From positions 1 through 64,000 of the forward strand of contig JAFGEF010000074.1 in NCBI GenBank assembly GCA_016931715.1: a DNA stretch of 64,000 nt. Reading direction: 5' to 3'. The notes beneath the pieces are model-generated. The model was not told where the DNA came from, ran no database searches, and was given only the letters and a program-made list of their open reading frames with translations. Origin of the DNA: Sedimentisphaerales bacterium. GTDB taxonomy: Bacteria; Planctomycetota; Phycisphaerae; Sedimentisphaerales; Anaerobacaceae. Made by a program: the position numbers and the translations under genes. This document shows, in pieces, positions 20,034 through 32,125 of the stretch. The first letter of the stretch is position 1. Each line of letters starts with the position of its first letter.

Positions 20034-20133
20034 AGTACTAATCCTTTCATAGATAAACAGGCACAACCATCAATAAAATAACAATAATTATAGCGGATAT
20101 TGGCGGCTGGTCTTATTATTCATTGAAGGCTTT

Positions 20134-20171
20134 AATAGATTCCCACGCCTGTGAAAGCGTGGGAGTCTATT
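20134..20171. repeat. 15-bp palindrome aatagattcccacgc / gcgtgggagtctatt (one G:T)
   Basis: Read directly; intergenic between the DUF1080 and esterase genes. Confidence 0.75.
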
Positions 20172-20271
20172 TTAAAGCTTTGTCCGTTAGGCCGCTTTAT
20201 TGTCTAAAATGGTCTACAACTTCGCCCTTACAGGCGGAGAACTACTGCGAAATTAGATGCGACTATTATTT

Positions 20272-21471
<1,200 letters not shown>

Positions 21472-21660
21472 CTACAATACAAATAATTATATCAATACCG
21501 GATTGTCGGTGAAAGCAAAAACTCCGACAATCCGGTATCAGACTTTTTGTTACTGTCATGATAAGATACAAGCAAATTAATTAAAACTGTATCAGCGATG
21601 TCGTAATCGTTTGTTTAAATAATGCGGTTTTGATTGATTGAAAATCATATGAACCGGAGA

Positions 21661-21772
21661 TTTATTCTTGCCTGTTTGAAACCTGCCGCAGCATGAAAAA
21701 AAACTCGTCCGGGATTGCCTGTCCGGTAGTTTCTATTTTACGGACATCGTTCCATGCCTTGTCGTATTCGCC
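21661..21772. repeat. Direct-repeat copy B (3' end of the intact TPR gene)
   Basis: See 19104-19214. Confidence 0.9.
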
Positions 21773-22654
21773 AAGAGCGAAATATGCAAGCAGCCGATTA
21801 AAATATGCTTCAGCACGTTCAGGTTCGATTTCGATTACATTCGTAAAGTCTGTGATCGCCGGTTTATATTCGCCTCTGGTCAGATAAATCTGTCCACGTT
21901 CCATATATCCATCTGTAAATTTCGGCTGAATCTCAATAACTTTTGTAAAATCCTTAATTGCGTTTTCCAAATGGCCTAAAGTGACATAAACAAGGGCGCG
22001 ATTATAATAAGCGTCATAAGTCGGATTTTTGTTTATTGCTTTCGAGAATTCTGAAAGAGCCGTTTCAAACCGGTTTTGCTTAGCCGCTATTACACCGCGA
22101 TTATTATAAGAATCGGCATCCTTCGAATTTCGATCAATGTTTTCTGTTTCTCCGATAAGTTTATCGCTCCATCTCCGCTCGGTATTATCGATTGATTTCC
22201 TGAATTCTGTCTGCCAGCTTTTGAATTTTGAAAGAAGCGATTCTTTCATTACCGTCTCGAATACCAGGCCGGAATCGATGTATCCCAGTCTTTGCAGGAC
22301 TTCGCAGCCGATTGGATATTTAATTTTCGCAGTGACATAGGGAACTGACGTGATTTTCCGGGCATTAACGATTGTCTCTTTATAACCGAAAGATTGTTTC
22401 ATTGCGATGTCATAAGGCAATCCCAGTTTCGATTCTACACCTGTGATAATATGAATAAATCCCATGGAAAAAATAATTAGAAATGCCGCAATACTCATGC
22501 TGACTGATGTTTTTTGATGCCATTTTTTCATCATACCGCTCTCGTAATGAATATTCGGCGTTCCGCAAAAGGGACATTCTTTTACTTTGATGCTGAATAA
22601 TTTGCTGCATTGACTACATTCTGCAGTTTTCATTTTTCTATTCAATAAAGACAC
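21662..22654 (-). CDS. Zinc-ribbon + TM + TPR protein
   Basis: CSQCSKLFSIKVKECPFCGTP; repeated TPR units AYYNRALVYVTLGHLENAIKDFTKVIEIQP. Confidence 0.85.
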   Translation of the reverse strand: MSLLNRKMKTAECSQCSKLFSIKVKECPFCGTPNIHYESGMMKKWHQKTSVSMSIAAFLIIFSMGFIHIITGVESKLGLPYDIAMKQSFGYKETIVNARKITSVPYVTAKIKYPIGCEVLQRLGYIDSGLVFETVMKESLLSKFKSWQTEFRKSIDNTERRWSDKLIGETENIDRNSKDADSYNNRGVIAAKQNRFETALSEFSKAINKNPTYDAYYNRALVYVTLGHLENAIKDFTKVIEIQPKFTDGYMERGQIYLTRGEYKPAITDFTNVIEIEPERAEAYFNRLLAYFALGEYDKAWNDVRKIETTGQAIPDEFFFMLRQVSNRQE

Positions 22655-22665
22655 ACTATCTAAAT

Positions 22666-24240
22666 CTATTCTTTTTTAACAGCAAGCCAAAGAACACCTT
22701 CCGGCTCAAACTTGTACCTTTTGAGTAAAAAATCGGGACAATATCCTTTCATGTTAGATACGACATAGATATTTCTCTCGGAGAATAATTTATCTATCGT
22801 TTGCTCGTTGAATTCCGGCGCACCTTCACTTGTGCCGATACTTGAAATGATTTTAATGTCCTGCCCGGCCAGCAATTTTCGCTCCTCCTGCATGAGAAGC
22901 AGAGGCGGCGCCGCGGTCGCGTCTGCATAAATTATCGCGGGTAATTCCACGCTTATTAAAGCCTGAAGAGCAAATTGCTCGGCTCCATTATCATTCATTT
23001 TCCAGGGGTGAAGAAAATATTCAGAAGTATTGCGATAAGGAATTGCCCTGTCATTGCCTATTTTCAGTTCCAGTCCCCTTGCGATTTCCGGAGCTTTATA
23101 ATAGGCAGGGACAACAACAAGGCAAAATATGGAAAACATAATAAAATGCGGCTCGCTGCCTTTGAGTAAATACCAGAATACTCCCACGCCTATGAATATC
23201 GAAACGAGGCAGTAAAAAGGAATAAAAAAAGTATAGCGGTCCGGTACCGTATAGCGAAATGCGAAAATGAAAAACAATATCGACATTGCAATCAGAACCG
23301 ATGCAAACCATCGCTTCGGCGAAAATTTATATATGCTCCATGCTCCAACAATTAAAAACAGGATATTGGGAGTTGGAAAATTAAGTATTAAATACAGAAA
23401 ATTTTCCTTAATAACAGACAGGTTCAGCGAAGTATTAAGCACTGCCCCCTCCCATTTCAAACCAAACAGCGCGGAAGCAAGAGTTCCTGCGATATCATGA
23501 GTCTGAATAATATTTTTGACAATCAGGTATTCGTATGGAAGAGCGCCTGTAATCCATAACAATCCCATCGGAATTATGTGCCGCATTTTTAATTGCTTTT
23601 TTATAACCAGAACAATTACAAGAACAAAATAGCAAACAAAGGCTATTAGTGCCAGCATGTGATTTGCGACTGCCAGTCCGTTTATAAAAGCAAGCAAATA
23701 CAAATATACCGCTCGTGAAGTTCTGGCATATTTCAAGAGCATTACCAGTTCCAAAAACATTAAAGCCGCAGTTAATCCATAGGTTTCCGGCATTGTCGAA
23801 TGCTGCCAGAAAGTATGTGACAAAGCCAGTGTAACAGCTCCGAGCAAAGCGGGGAAAGTTTCGCCAAGCCACAGACGCAATAATAGAAAGAGATTCGCTA
23901 TTGCAAACGCGGAAATAATCGCTCCCAGACAATTTATTCTATATGCGTACTGGTCCACAGGGATATATTTAAATGGTATTGCAATAAGATAAAAAAGCGG
24001 ATGTGACAGCGCAAGTCCGAGCTTTCCCTCAATGTCATTATGCCATACCCTGTATTGAATCAGGCCGGCATCCTGCCATACAGCTCCCGGCGCACAAGTC
24101 AGGATATAAAGAGCCGCAGCTGCAAAAAAAACCAGAAAATAGCTCATTTTGGAACATTTTGTGTTAGATATTAAAAGGTACGTATCCGGCTTATGGATTA
24201 TATGTGTTTCAAAATTTTGTTTTCTCAGTCCTGAATTCAT
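22666..24240 (-). CDS. Multi-pass membrane protein, DUF2723/glycosyltransferase 39-like
   Basis: About 10 hydrophobic segments; APGAVWQDAGLIQYRVWHNDIEGKLGLALSHPLFYLIAIPFKYIP; ALSHTFWQHSTMPETYGL. Confidence 0.75.
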   Translation of the reverse strand: MNSGLRKQNFETHIIHKPDTYLLISNTKCSKMSYFLVFFAAAALYILTCAPGAVWQDAGLIQYRVWHNDIEGKLGLALSHPLFYLIAIPFKYIPVDQYAYRINCLGAIISAFAIANLFLLLRLWLGETFPALLGAVTLALSHTFWQHSTMPETYGLTAALMFLELVMLLKYARTSRAVYLYLLAFINGLAVANHMLALIAFVCYFVLVIVLVIKKQLKMRHIIPMGLLWITGALPYEYLIVKNIIQTHDIAGTLASALFGLKWEGAVLNTSLNLSVIKENFLYLILNFPTPNILFLIVGAWSIYKFSPKRWFASVLIAMSILFFIFAFRYTVPDRYTFFIPFYCLVSIFIGVGVFWYLLKGSEPHFIMFSIFCLVVVPAYYKAPEIARGLELKIGNDRAIPYRNTSEYFLHPWKMNDNGAEQFALQALISVELPAIIYADATAAPPLLLMQEERKLLAGQDIKIISSIGTSEGAPEFNEQTIDKLFSERNIYVVSNMKGYCPDFLLKRYKFEPEGVLWLAVKKE

Positions 24241-24257
24241 AATTTTACCGTTAAATA

Positions 24258-25205
24258 TTATAATTTTACCGTTAAATATTCCGTATTATCCGCAAAACAC
24301 ATCGCACCCTCATAGGAAGCCGGTATAAGCAGACAATCACCAGCCCTGAACTCAACTGCATTTACATGGTATCCCATAATCGCGCCATATCCCGACAAGA
24401 TAAACAGCACTTTCAGTTCCCCGGGCGATAAAAGCACTTCGCAGTTTTTTGCCTGGTGACCTTTATCCACAGTAAAATATTCACATTGGACAAGACGTCC
24501 GATTGTTGTAACGCCAGGTTCTTCTCCCGTCACATCAAAATGGATGCTCTCCAACGCCTGCTGTATATGCAATTGACGCGCATTGCCATTCTCGTCCACC
24601 CTGTTCCAGTCAAAAATCCTGTAAGTAGTATCAGAAGGAAGCTGAATTTCTGCTATTAATAATCCTGGACCTATCGCATGAGGCGTACCAGCAGGCAAAA
24701 AGTGACATTGTCCCGCTTCGACAGTGACTTTCGCCAACAAATCAGCGACATCGCCGCTAATTATTGCCTCGGTAAATTGAGTTTTTGTCACACCCCTTTT
24801 CAATCCTTTATAAATATAACCGCCCGGCTCGGCAGATATGATATACCAGCACTCCGTTTTCGGCTCGCCTTCACCCAATCGCTCGCAGGTCTGTTCATCG
24901 GGATGAACCTGCACACTTAAAATATCCTGTGCATCCAATAGCTTTATCAGCAGGGGAAAAGCACCCATAAAATACTCTCTGCCTGTGACTTCTGAAGGAT
25001 ATTTTCCAATCACCCAGGAAAGAGTTTTATCTGCAAGTTCGCCGTTTGCAATCAGCGTTTTATCCTTTGGCAAATCAGCCAGTTCCCAGCTTTCCCCGAT
25101 TTTCTCACCCTGCGGAAGGTTCTTGCGGAATACTTCACGCAGTTTCTGACCTCCCCAAATCCTATGCTTAAATATAGGTTGAAATTTTAACGGATATAAT
25201 TCCAT
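24258..25205 (-). CDS. manA: Mannose-6-phosphate isomerase, class I
   Basis: MELYPLKFQPIFKHRIWGGQKL, LLDAQDILSVQVHPDE, GQCHFLPAGTPHAIG. Confidence 0.92.
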   Translation of the reverse strand: MELYPLKFQPIFKHRIWGGQKLREVFRKNLPQGEKIGESWELADLPKDKTLIANGELADKTLSWVIGKYPSEVTGREYFMGAFPLLIKLLDAQDILSVQVHPDEQTCERLGEGEPKTECWYIISAEPGGYIYKGLKRGVTKTQFTEAIISGDVADLLAKVTVEAGQCHFLPAGTPHAIGPGLLIAEIQLPSDTTYRIFDWNRVDENGNARQLHIQQALESIHFDVTGEEPGVTTIGRLVQCEYFTVDKGHQAKNCEVLLSPGELKVLFILSGYGAIMGYHVNAVEFRAGDCLLIPASYEGAMCFADNTEYLTVKL

Positions 25206-25365
25206 ACTTATTATTGTACATACATACCTCCATTTCGTCCAGAATACAGATTTTTTTTTGATTACATTATTAGAGTATCTCTGTGCAACATATTATTAGA
25301 GAAGAAAATTCTTTAGAATATCTTGACTATATATCCTAATTTACGCTTTTTTCCAATTTTACGCG

Positions 25366-27741
25366 TTATTTCGCTGTAACAGTACACTTAGCAGCGGGAA
25401 TACCATCGGATTCGGCGGTAATGACAATTGAACCGGTTTGGCCGCGTTTAGCCTTAACAATCACCAGAGCAAGACCATTGAAAGCTTTGCGGTCGTGAGA
25501 CGGAAAAACAGTGAAATCGGTTGGGTCACCATTATCGGCAGCGACAATTTCGCCGGGACCGCTGACAGAAAAACGAATCGGATTATTTGCACGAGGTACC
25601 ATTATGCCGCTGCTGTCCTGAACTGTGAGAGTAATGAAAGACAAATCATAACCATCGTTATCAATAACTGTACGATCCAGTTCAAGAGACATTTTAGCCG
25701 CGTCACCCGCAGTTCGCATAACATCTTTCGCCCATTCTTTGCCGCCTTTATATGCAATGACTTTTAATTCTCCCGACTCGTACTTGACATCGTCCCAGCG
25801 TAAACGATATTCATACTCACCTTTTTTTTTGCGGCCAAGCGATTTACCATTAAGAAAGAGCTCTGCTTCATCACCGGAAGTGAATACATGTACAGGTGTC
25901 ACTTCACCGACTCTATCGGCCCATGTCCAATGCGGCAGAATGTGTGCCATAGGAACATCAGGGCGCCAATAAGACTGATAGAGATAGAAACGGTCCTTCT
26001 TGAATCCTGCCAAATCTATGATACCAAAGTAAGAACTGCGTGACGCATCATAAGGAGTAGGCTCGCCGAGATAATCCCATCCGCTCCAGACAAATCCCCT
26101 TGCCACATACGGATGTCTGTCCAGAGAAGAAAACACCTTATCAGCGGAAGAGCCGAAATCAGCCGAATATAACTCATAGGCACTGACATATCGATTACCC
26201 TGGTCCCCACCCTGGCCACTCCTCACCGGTGAACTATTTCCATTATAGACTGGAAAAAGATATGTTCCGCGAGTGCTGAGAGCCGCAGCGTTTTCACTGC
26301 TGAGAATGACCTTGTCTGGAAATTTCTCATGGAAAGCCGGGAACTGCGGAGCAGCCTGGTTTCCTCCTCTTAATCCAGCATAGGCTCCTTCATAACGGAT
26401 TCCCTCACCCTGGTAGTTGAGACTGATTACATCCAATTCCACAGGCATAAGATTATCCGGCTTGGCAGAGTTCATTGCCGCAGTTACCGGTCGAGCAGGA
26501 TCTTCTTCGTGACATATATCAGCCAATTCCTTAGTGACAGCAGCTCCTGCTGCTCCCGAGGATTGCTCGCCGACTTCATTACCAACACTCCACATGATAA
26601 CTGATGGATGATTTCTATCCCGGCGGAGCATCGCACGCAAGTCCTGCTCATGCCATTGAGTATAAACAAGATGATAATCGTTAGGAGTTTTTTGACGCTC
26701 CCATATATCGAAAGCTTCATCCATAATGAGAAATCCCATCTTGTCAGCAAGGTCGAGAAGTTCAGGAGCGGGAGGATTGTGGCTTGTGCGAATAGCATTG
26801 CATCCCATCTCAGCAAGAATCTCCAACTGCCGCTCTGCTGCGCGATAGTTAAACGCGGCACCCAAACCGCCAAGATCGTGATGATTATTAACTCCATTAA
26901 TCTTTATATGCTCACCATTCAGGATAAAACCAACATTGGAATCGAATTTAATCGTGCGAATTCCAAACACTGTTTCATATGTGTCAACTATTTTCCCCTC
27001 CTGTTTCACCGTTGTAACTGCGACATACCGGTTCGGCTTCTGATTTGAACCTGTTCCCCATAATTTCGGATTGGTCACTGTACCTTTAGTCTCTGTCTCA
27101 ACTTTCTTACCTCCTCTGATTGTCATATTGGCAGAAGGAATTACTGCTGACGCTTTGCCAGCTTTGCGATCATGGGAATCTATCTCGAAAATTTCAGTTG
27201 ATACACTTACTTTGGTTTCCTGTTTCGAGTCGTTGGCAACTGTCACCTTCAACGATACACTTGCAGATTCCTTTGAAACTTCAGGCGTAGTTATATAAGT
27301 GCCCCACTGACCGACATGAACAGGCGAAATCATGGTTAGCCATACATTTCGATATATACCTGCCCCCGGATACCAGCGAGATGAGTTGGGCTGATTATCA
27401 AGACGAATCGCAAGAACATTTTCAGAACCGAACCTGACATAAGGAGTCAGGTCAACCTGCCAGGAAGAATAGCCATAGGGCCAGCCCCCGGCAATCTGCC
27501 CGTTGCACCATACTGTCGTATAGGACATGGAACCATCTATCTCAAGAAAGATTTGTTTCCCTGAATCCGATGCGGGAATCGTCAAATGTTTGCGGTACCA
27601 TGCCGCTCCGGCTGTCGGCAATCGACCCATTCCCCCTCCGCCTGTCGTAATAAAAGGACCTTCTATAGCATAATCATGAGGCAAATTCACTTTATGCCAC
27701 TCTGCGTCATTAAAGCTCGAGCTGACATAAGAAACATCCAC
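25366..27741 (-). CDS. Glycoside hydrolase family 2 (beta-galactosidase-like); 5' end apparently incomplete
   Basis: KINGVNNHHDLGGLGAAFN, IRTSHNPPAPELLDLAD, IMWSVGNEVGEQ; called start is GTG and coding-like sequence continues upstream in frame. Confidence 0.85.
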   Translation of the reverse strand: MDVSYVSSSFNDAEWHKVNLPHDYAIEGPFITTGGGGMGRLPTAGAAWYRKHLTIPASDSGKQIFLEIDGSMSYTTVWCNGQIAGGWPYGYSSWQVDLTPYVRFGSENVLAIRLDNQPNSSRWYPGAGIYRNVWLTMISPVHVGQWGTYITTPEVSKESASVSLKVTVANDSKQETKVSVSTEIFEIDSHDRKAGKASAVIPSANMTIRGGKKVETETKGTVTNPKLWGTGSNQKPNRYVAVTTVKQEGKIVDTYETVFGIRTIKFDSNVGFILNGEHIKINGVNNHHDLGGLGAAFNYRAAERQLEILAEMGCNAIRTSHNPPAPELLDLADKMGFLIMDEAFDIWERQKTPNDYHLVYTQWHEQDLRAMLRRDRNHPSVIMWSVGNEVGEQSSGAAGAAVTKELADICHEEDPARPVTAAMNSAKPDNLMPVELDVISLNYQGEGIRYEGAYAGLRGGNQAAPQFPAFHEKFPDKVILSSENAAALSTRGTYLFPVYNGNSSPVRSGQGGDQGNRYVSAYELYSADFGSSADKVFSSLDRHPYVARGFVWSGWDYLGEPTPYDASRSSYFGIIDLAGFKKDRFYLYQSYWRPDVPMAHILPHWTWADRVGEVTPVHVFTSGDEAELFLNGKSLGRKKKGEYEYRLRWDDVKYESGELKVIAYKGGKEWAKDVMRTAGDAAKMSLELDRTVIDNDGYDLSFITLTVQDSSGIMVPRANNPIRFSVSGPGEIVAADNGDPTDFTVFPSHDRKAFNGLALVIVKAKRGQTGSIVITAESDGIPAAKCTVTAK

Positions 27742-27968
27742 TCCATAGTTACCGGCTGGTCTGACATAACGTTTGTTCGTATCGGCAATGAAATCATTAC
27801 TTGTTGGAAGTATATATAAATAGATTATGTAACCTCTCTTTGTATTTATTATTCTTCTATATGTGCATATCTCAACACATAATGGATTTAAAGTTTTTCA
27901 TTGCCCGATTGGTTGAATTGATTTAGACTTCTTCTCATGAAAGTACTTTTTATTAAGGATAGTTATAA

Positions 27969-28637
27969 ATGAAAAAAGTTTTAAAAGTTGATAAAAAAGA
28001 AGCTGCAGAGCGAATTAAAAAATTCTTTCCTATTTTGGAAAAATCATACCCCAATGCAAGAATCGCCCTGAACTTCAAAAATCCGCTTGAACTGCTAATA
28101 GCAACCATTCTATCGGCGCAATGCACAGACGCAAGAGTAAATATAGTTACAAAAGATTTATTCAAAAAATACAAATCGGCACAAGACTGGGCAAATACCG
28201 ACATAGAACAAATTGAGTCCGATATTAAAAGCACAGGTTTCTATCACAATAAAGCTAAAAATATCAAAAATGCCTGCATAAAAATAATCGAGCAGTTTAA
28301 CGGAGAAGTTCCAAATTCGATGGAAAAACTTCTTACCTTGCCCGGCGTAGGCAGAAAAACAGCCAACTGCGTCCTCGGTGACGCGTTCGGAATTCCAGGT
28401 ATTACATGCGATACCCATGTTATTCGCTTAAGCAGGCGGCTGGGATTGTCCGATAACAATGACCCGGTAAAGTTGGAATTCGATTTAGCCGAAATAATAG
28501 AGATGAAGAACTGGACGATTTTTAGCCATTTGATAATTTCGCATGGAAGAAATACTTGCATAGCTCGCAAGCCGAAATGCCCGGAATGCCCGATCGCTCT
28601 ATATTGCCCTTCGGCAAACAATCCGGATTTATGGTAA
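27969..28637 (+). CDS. nth: Endonuclease III
   Basis: LLIATILSAQCTDARVN, LPGVGRKTANCVLGDAFG, C-terminal CxxxxxxCxxC cluster CIARKPKCPECPIALYC. Confidence 0.94.
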   Translation: MKKVLKVDKKEAAERIKKFFPILEKSYPNARIALNFKNPLELLIATILSAQCTDARVNIVTKDLFKKYKSAQDWANTDIEQIESDIKSTGFYHNKAKNIKNACIKIIEQFNGEVPNSMEKLLTLPGVGRKTANCVLGDAFGIPGITCDTHVIRLSRRLGLSDNNDPVKLEFDLAEIIEMKNWTIFSHLIISHGRNTCIARKPKCPECPIALYCPSANNPDLW

Positions 28638-28694
28638 AGTTCAGATAAAAAACAGGATTCAGGAAACCTATAATTTAATATTACAAGGAGTATT

Positions 28695-29384
28695 ATGATA
28701 GATATGATTGAAAATCCGGTGCAGGATTTATGGCGGATATTCCGTATAATGGCAGAATTCACAGAAGGCTTCGAGGAGCTTACGCCAGTCGGGCCGGCAG
28801 TAACTATTTTCGGCTCAGCAAGGACCAAACCAAGCGATAAATACTATAAGCTTGCCGAAAAGACAGCTTCCGAGTGCGCAAAAGCAGGTTTTGCTGTAAT
28901 AACCGGCGGCGGAGGCGGAATAATGGAAGCCGCAAACAAAGGTGCCGCGGAAGAAGGAGCGCAAAGCATCGGATTGAATATCGAGCTTCCTATGGAGCAG
29001 ATTCCAAATGATTACCAGAATCTCTCACTTCATTTCAGATATTTCTTTGTCAGAAAAGTCATGTTTTTGAAATACGCTCACGGCTTTATCGTCTTCCCGG
29101 GCGGATTCGGGACTATGGACGAATTCTTCGAGTCACTTGTCCTGATTCAGACCCTGAAGCAGGCATCATTCCCTGTAATCCTGATGTGCTCCGAATACTG
29201 GGATGGTCTTATTCAATGGATAAAAACGAAAATGCTGAACGAGCATGGATATATTTCTCCTGAAGATATGGATGTATTTACAGTCGCTGATGAACCGGCG
29301 ACAGCAATAAAAATTATAACCGATTTCAGAGACTCGCAGGGAAAATATGGATTATCACTGCCTGCCGGTATGAAAAAAGCATAA
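28695..29384 (+). CDS. LOG family (TIGR00730-type) protein
   Basis: VITGGGGGIMEAANKGA, FPGGFGTMDEFFE (PGGxGTxxE). Confidence 0.92.
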   Translation: MIDMIENPVQDLWRIFRIMAEFTEGFEELTPVGPAVTIFGSARTKPSDKYYKLAEKTASECAKAGFAVITGGGGGIMEAANKGAAEEGAQSIGLNIELPMEQIPNDYQNLSLHFRYFFVRKVMFLKYAHGFIVFPGGFGTMDEFFESLVLIQTLKQASFPVILMCSEYWDGLIQWIKTKMLNEHGYISPEDMDVFTVADEPATAIKIITDFRDSQGKYGLSLPAGMKKA

Positions 29385-29480
29385 GCAGCCAATTCGACAG
29401 GCAATTATATTTACATTCGCCTGTTTTAAGAACAGTAATAAGCCTGAACTATTCCGGCAAAATTATACGATCATATTCAT

Positions 29481-30851
29481 TTACTCCTTGTTGCTGGTCT
29501 CAGTTTTAGGTATTACGGTATCTGTTAAGGAGTACCAGTCAACTTTTCTGGTCAAGAACATAATTGCCGATAAAACAACAAATAGTCCTATTGAGCCGGA
29601 TAAAAGCGCATAATCCTCAATCATTAAAAGAACATACAGATATATATACAGCAATGTTACCACCCCGCCGACAATAACCGCACGTTTTCTGGCTTTTAAT
29701 ACCGCCGCGGAATATGCGGTTACCAGTATAACTATCGCCGCACAAGCTATTGAATATGCCTGAATAAATCCCAAATGCTCGGCAAGAGACAGTTCAAGCA
29801 GATAAAACATACACATCCCCATACCGATAAACAGATATTGTATCGGGTGAACACGGATTTTTGCAAGAATCTCGATAAGCCATAAAGTGGCAAATGTCAA
29901 AACAAGAAAAAGAATCTGGTACTTTACGCTGCGCTGCGACATTGTGTAATGGTCAACAGGAGAAATCATTTCAACTCCGAAACCGGATGACTCAATCACT
30001 TTATCCATATTCGAATTAGATGAAGACAGCCACTTTTGGGGAAAATTTCTGCTCAGAAAAGGAACATTCCATGTCGCGGCAAAACCTTCACTGCTTACAG
30101 TTCGATTCGCCGGAAGACAGGTACCCTGAAAACTTGGCGATGCCCAGTTGGAGCTAAGCTGCACTTCTGTATCACGTCCAAATGGAATGAAAAATGCACT
30201 GACACTGCCGTTAAGCTCTATGGAAAAGGAAAAGTTAAATTCTTTGCCGTCAAGATAGTCTTTGAGTTTCACATTCACACCCTGTCGATTATTTCCGAAC
30301 TCTCCGGCGTCAGGCAAAAAATTCAGTTTCCTGTCATTCCATAAAAGAGTCGGAGACTTGGTAATCGCCCACGAATCCGTCAGAATAAAAGACAGATAAG
30401 CCCTGTCCCAGAGAATATTATTAACATCTATGGCCCATTCAGAAAAATCCGGAGCTTCAAAACTGCCGCTAATGTCGAGCAGCATTGTATAAACAGGTAT
30501 CTTATATATTCCTCTGTAAAGTAATTGGCTATCGAGTTTGCCGGAAATCTTTAATGATTCGGGAAGGAAAGTTGCGTATCCAATATTCGGCGGTTCCGGA
30601 TTTCTTGAACTGTAAGACCTGTTCATATAAGGAACGATTATCGAAGGTCCGGATAATAGCTGGCTCTTGCCCCATTTTGATGTTACTTCGCTTATTGCCT
30701 TTTCGCGAGTCTGTTCCCTTTCTTTAATAACGTCCTTGATTTTGGCAATCGGTATTTGAAGCAAAAGAACCAGAAAACCAATCAGCACAACTTTGACAAA
30801 ATGAGAATTCCTCAATATCTCCACAATATGATTTCTTTGAAAGTCATTCAT
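29481..30851 (-). CDS. creD: CreD-family inner membrane protein
   Basis: REQTREKAISEVTSKWGKSQLLSGPSIIVPY; four to six C-terminal TM helices. Confidence 0.88.
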   Translation of the reverse strand: MNDFQRNHIVEILRNSHFVKVVLIGFLVLLLQIPIAKIKDVIKEREQTREKAISEVTSKWGKSQLLSGPSIIVPYMNRSYSSRNPEPPNIGYATFLPESLKISGKLDSQLLYRGIYKIPVYTMLLDISGSFEAPDFSEWAIDVNNILWDRAYLSFILTDSWAITKSPTLLWNDRKLNFLPDAGEFGNNRQGVNVKLKDYLDGKEFNFSFSIELNGSVSAFFIPFGRDTEVQLSSNWASPSFQGTCLPANRTVSSEGFAATWNVPFLSRNFPQKWLSSSNSNMDKVIESSGFGVEMISPVDHYTMSQRSVKYQILFLVLTFATLWLIEILAKIRVHPIQYLFIGMGMCMFYLLELSLAEHLGFIQAYSIACAAIVILVTAYSAAVLKARKRAVIVGGVVTLLYIYLYVLLMIEDYALLSGSIGLFVVLSAIMFLTRKVDWYSLTDTVIPKTETSNKE

Positions 30852-31053
30852 ATTAACCTCGCTTTCTGGATTGGTTTAGAAAATAATAAAAAATAAAAAG
30901 CCTTATTCCCTGAAATATTTTCAAAATCATGGTTCGGATTTTAGTTTCATACTATTATAAATATCGTCAAGGAAGTGGAAAGAAACTTTAGTACTTTCTT
31001 TCTTATTTCTCTTTTTTATTTAATCTTTTTACAAGTCGCATTAAATTGCTCAA

Positions 31054-32037
31054 CTACCAGTATTGATGCACTAAATCCCTGATGTTCTTATCATAGATTT
31101 CTCTGACTTTGTCCATAATCTTTTTGGGAATCTCCGGCAAATCGGAAGCTGAGAAATTTTCCTGTGCCTGAGATGGTCTCTTTGCTCCGGGGATTGCACA
31201 TGTAACAGCATCGAACATTAAAATCCATTTCAATGCAAACTGCACCATTGTCATATCTTTTGGACAAATGGTTTTCAACTTCCCGGCAGCCTTCAAGCCA
31301 AGGTCATAATCTACACCGGAAAAAGTCTCTCCTCTATCAAACGCCTCACCATACCTATTAAATTTCCGATGGTCGTCTGACGTAAATTTCGTATCAGGCT
31401 TCATTTTTCCCGTAAGCAAACCAGAAGCTAAAGGCACTCTTGCGAGGATTCCTATCTTGCGTTTTTTTGCCTGCTCGAAGAAAAGCTCAGAGGGTCTGCA
31501 GCGAAACATGTTAAAAATAATCTGAACAGTCTGCACATTCGGATATTCAATCGCCTTGAGAGCTTCCTCGACCTTTTCAACGCTCACGCCGTAATAACGG
31601 ATTTTCCCTTTTTCGACAAATTCATCCAACACACTGAAAACTTCAGGTCTGTAAAATACTTCTGTTGGCGGACAATGAAGCTGGAGCAAGTCAATCGTCT
31701 CGATACCGAGGTTTTTCAAGCTGCGTTCTACAAAAGCGGTAAGGTTCTTTTTATTATATCCTTCTGCGACATGAGGATTCAGTCGCCTGCCTGCTTTTGT
31801 AGCGACATAAATCCGACCTTTCGATTCCCTGCAAACCTGCCCGACAAGTCTTTCGCTTCTGCCATCGCCGTAAACATCTGCGGTATCGATAAAATTTACA
31901 CCCATCTCAATCGCTTTATGCAATGCCGCCAGTGATTCCTTATCATCGACCGGTCCCCATGTCCCGCCGATTGCCCATGCTCCAAAACTTACTTCCGATA
32001 CTTTCCAGCCCGTCTGTCCCAATTTACGATATTTCAT
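31054..32037 (-). CDS. Aldo/keto reductase
   Basis: MKYRKLGQTGWKVSEVSFGAWAIGG, FIDTADVYGDGRSERLVG, DLLQLHCPP. Confidence 0.93.
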   Translation of the reverse strand: MKYRKLGQTGWKVSEVSFGAWAIGGTWGPVDDKESLAALHKAIEMGVNFIDTADVYGDGRSERLVGQVCRESKGRIYVATKAGRRLNPHVAEGYNKKNLTAFVERSLKNLGIETIDLLQLHCPPTEVFYRPEVFSVLDEFVEKGKIRYYGVSVEKVEEALKAIEYPNVQTVQIIFNMFRCRPSELFFEQAKKRKIGILARVPLASGLLTGKMKPDTKFTSDDHRKFNRYGEAFDRGETFSGVDYDLGLKAAGKLKTICPKDMTMVQFALKWILMFDAVTCAIPGAKRPSQAQENFSASDLPEIPKKIMDKVREIYDKNIRDLVHQYW

Positions 32038-32125
32038 AATCAGTCTCCAAAAAAATCACAGACATTACTATAAGAACAATCCCCAAAACTCCCATATAGG
32101 TTTCTAATGAATCATTTTATTATTA

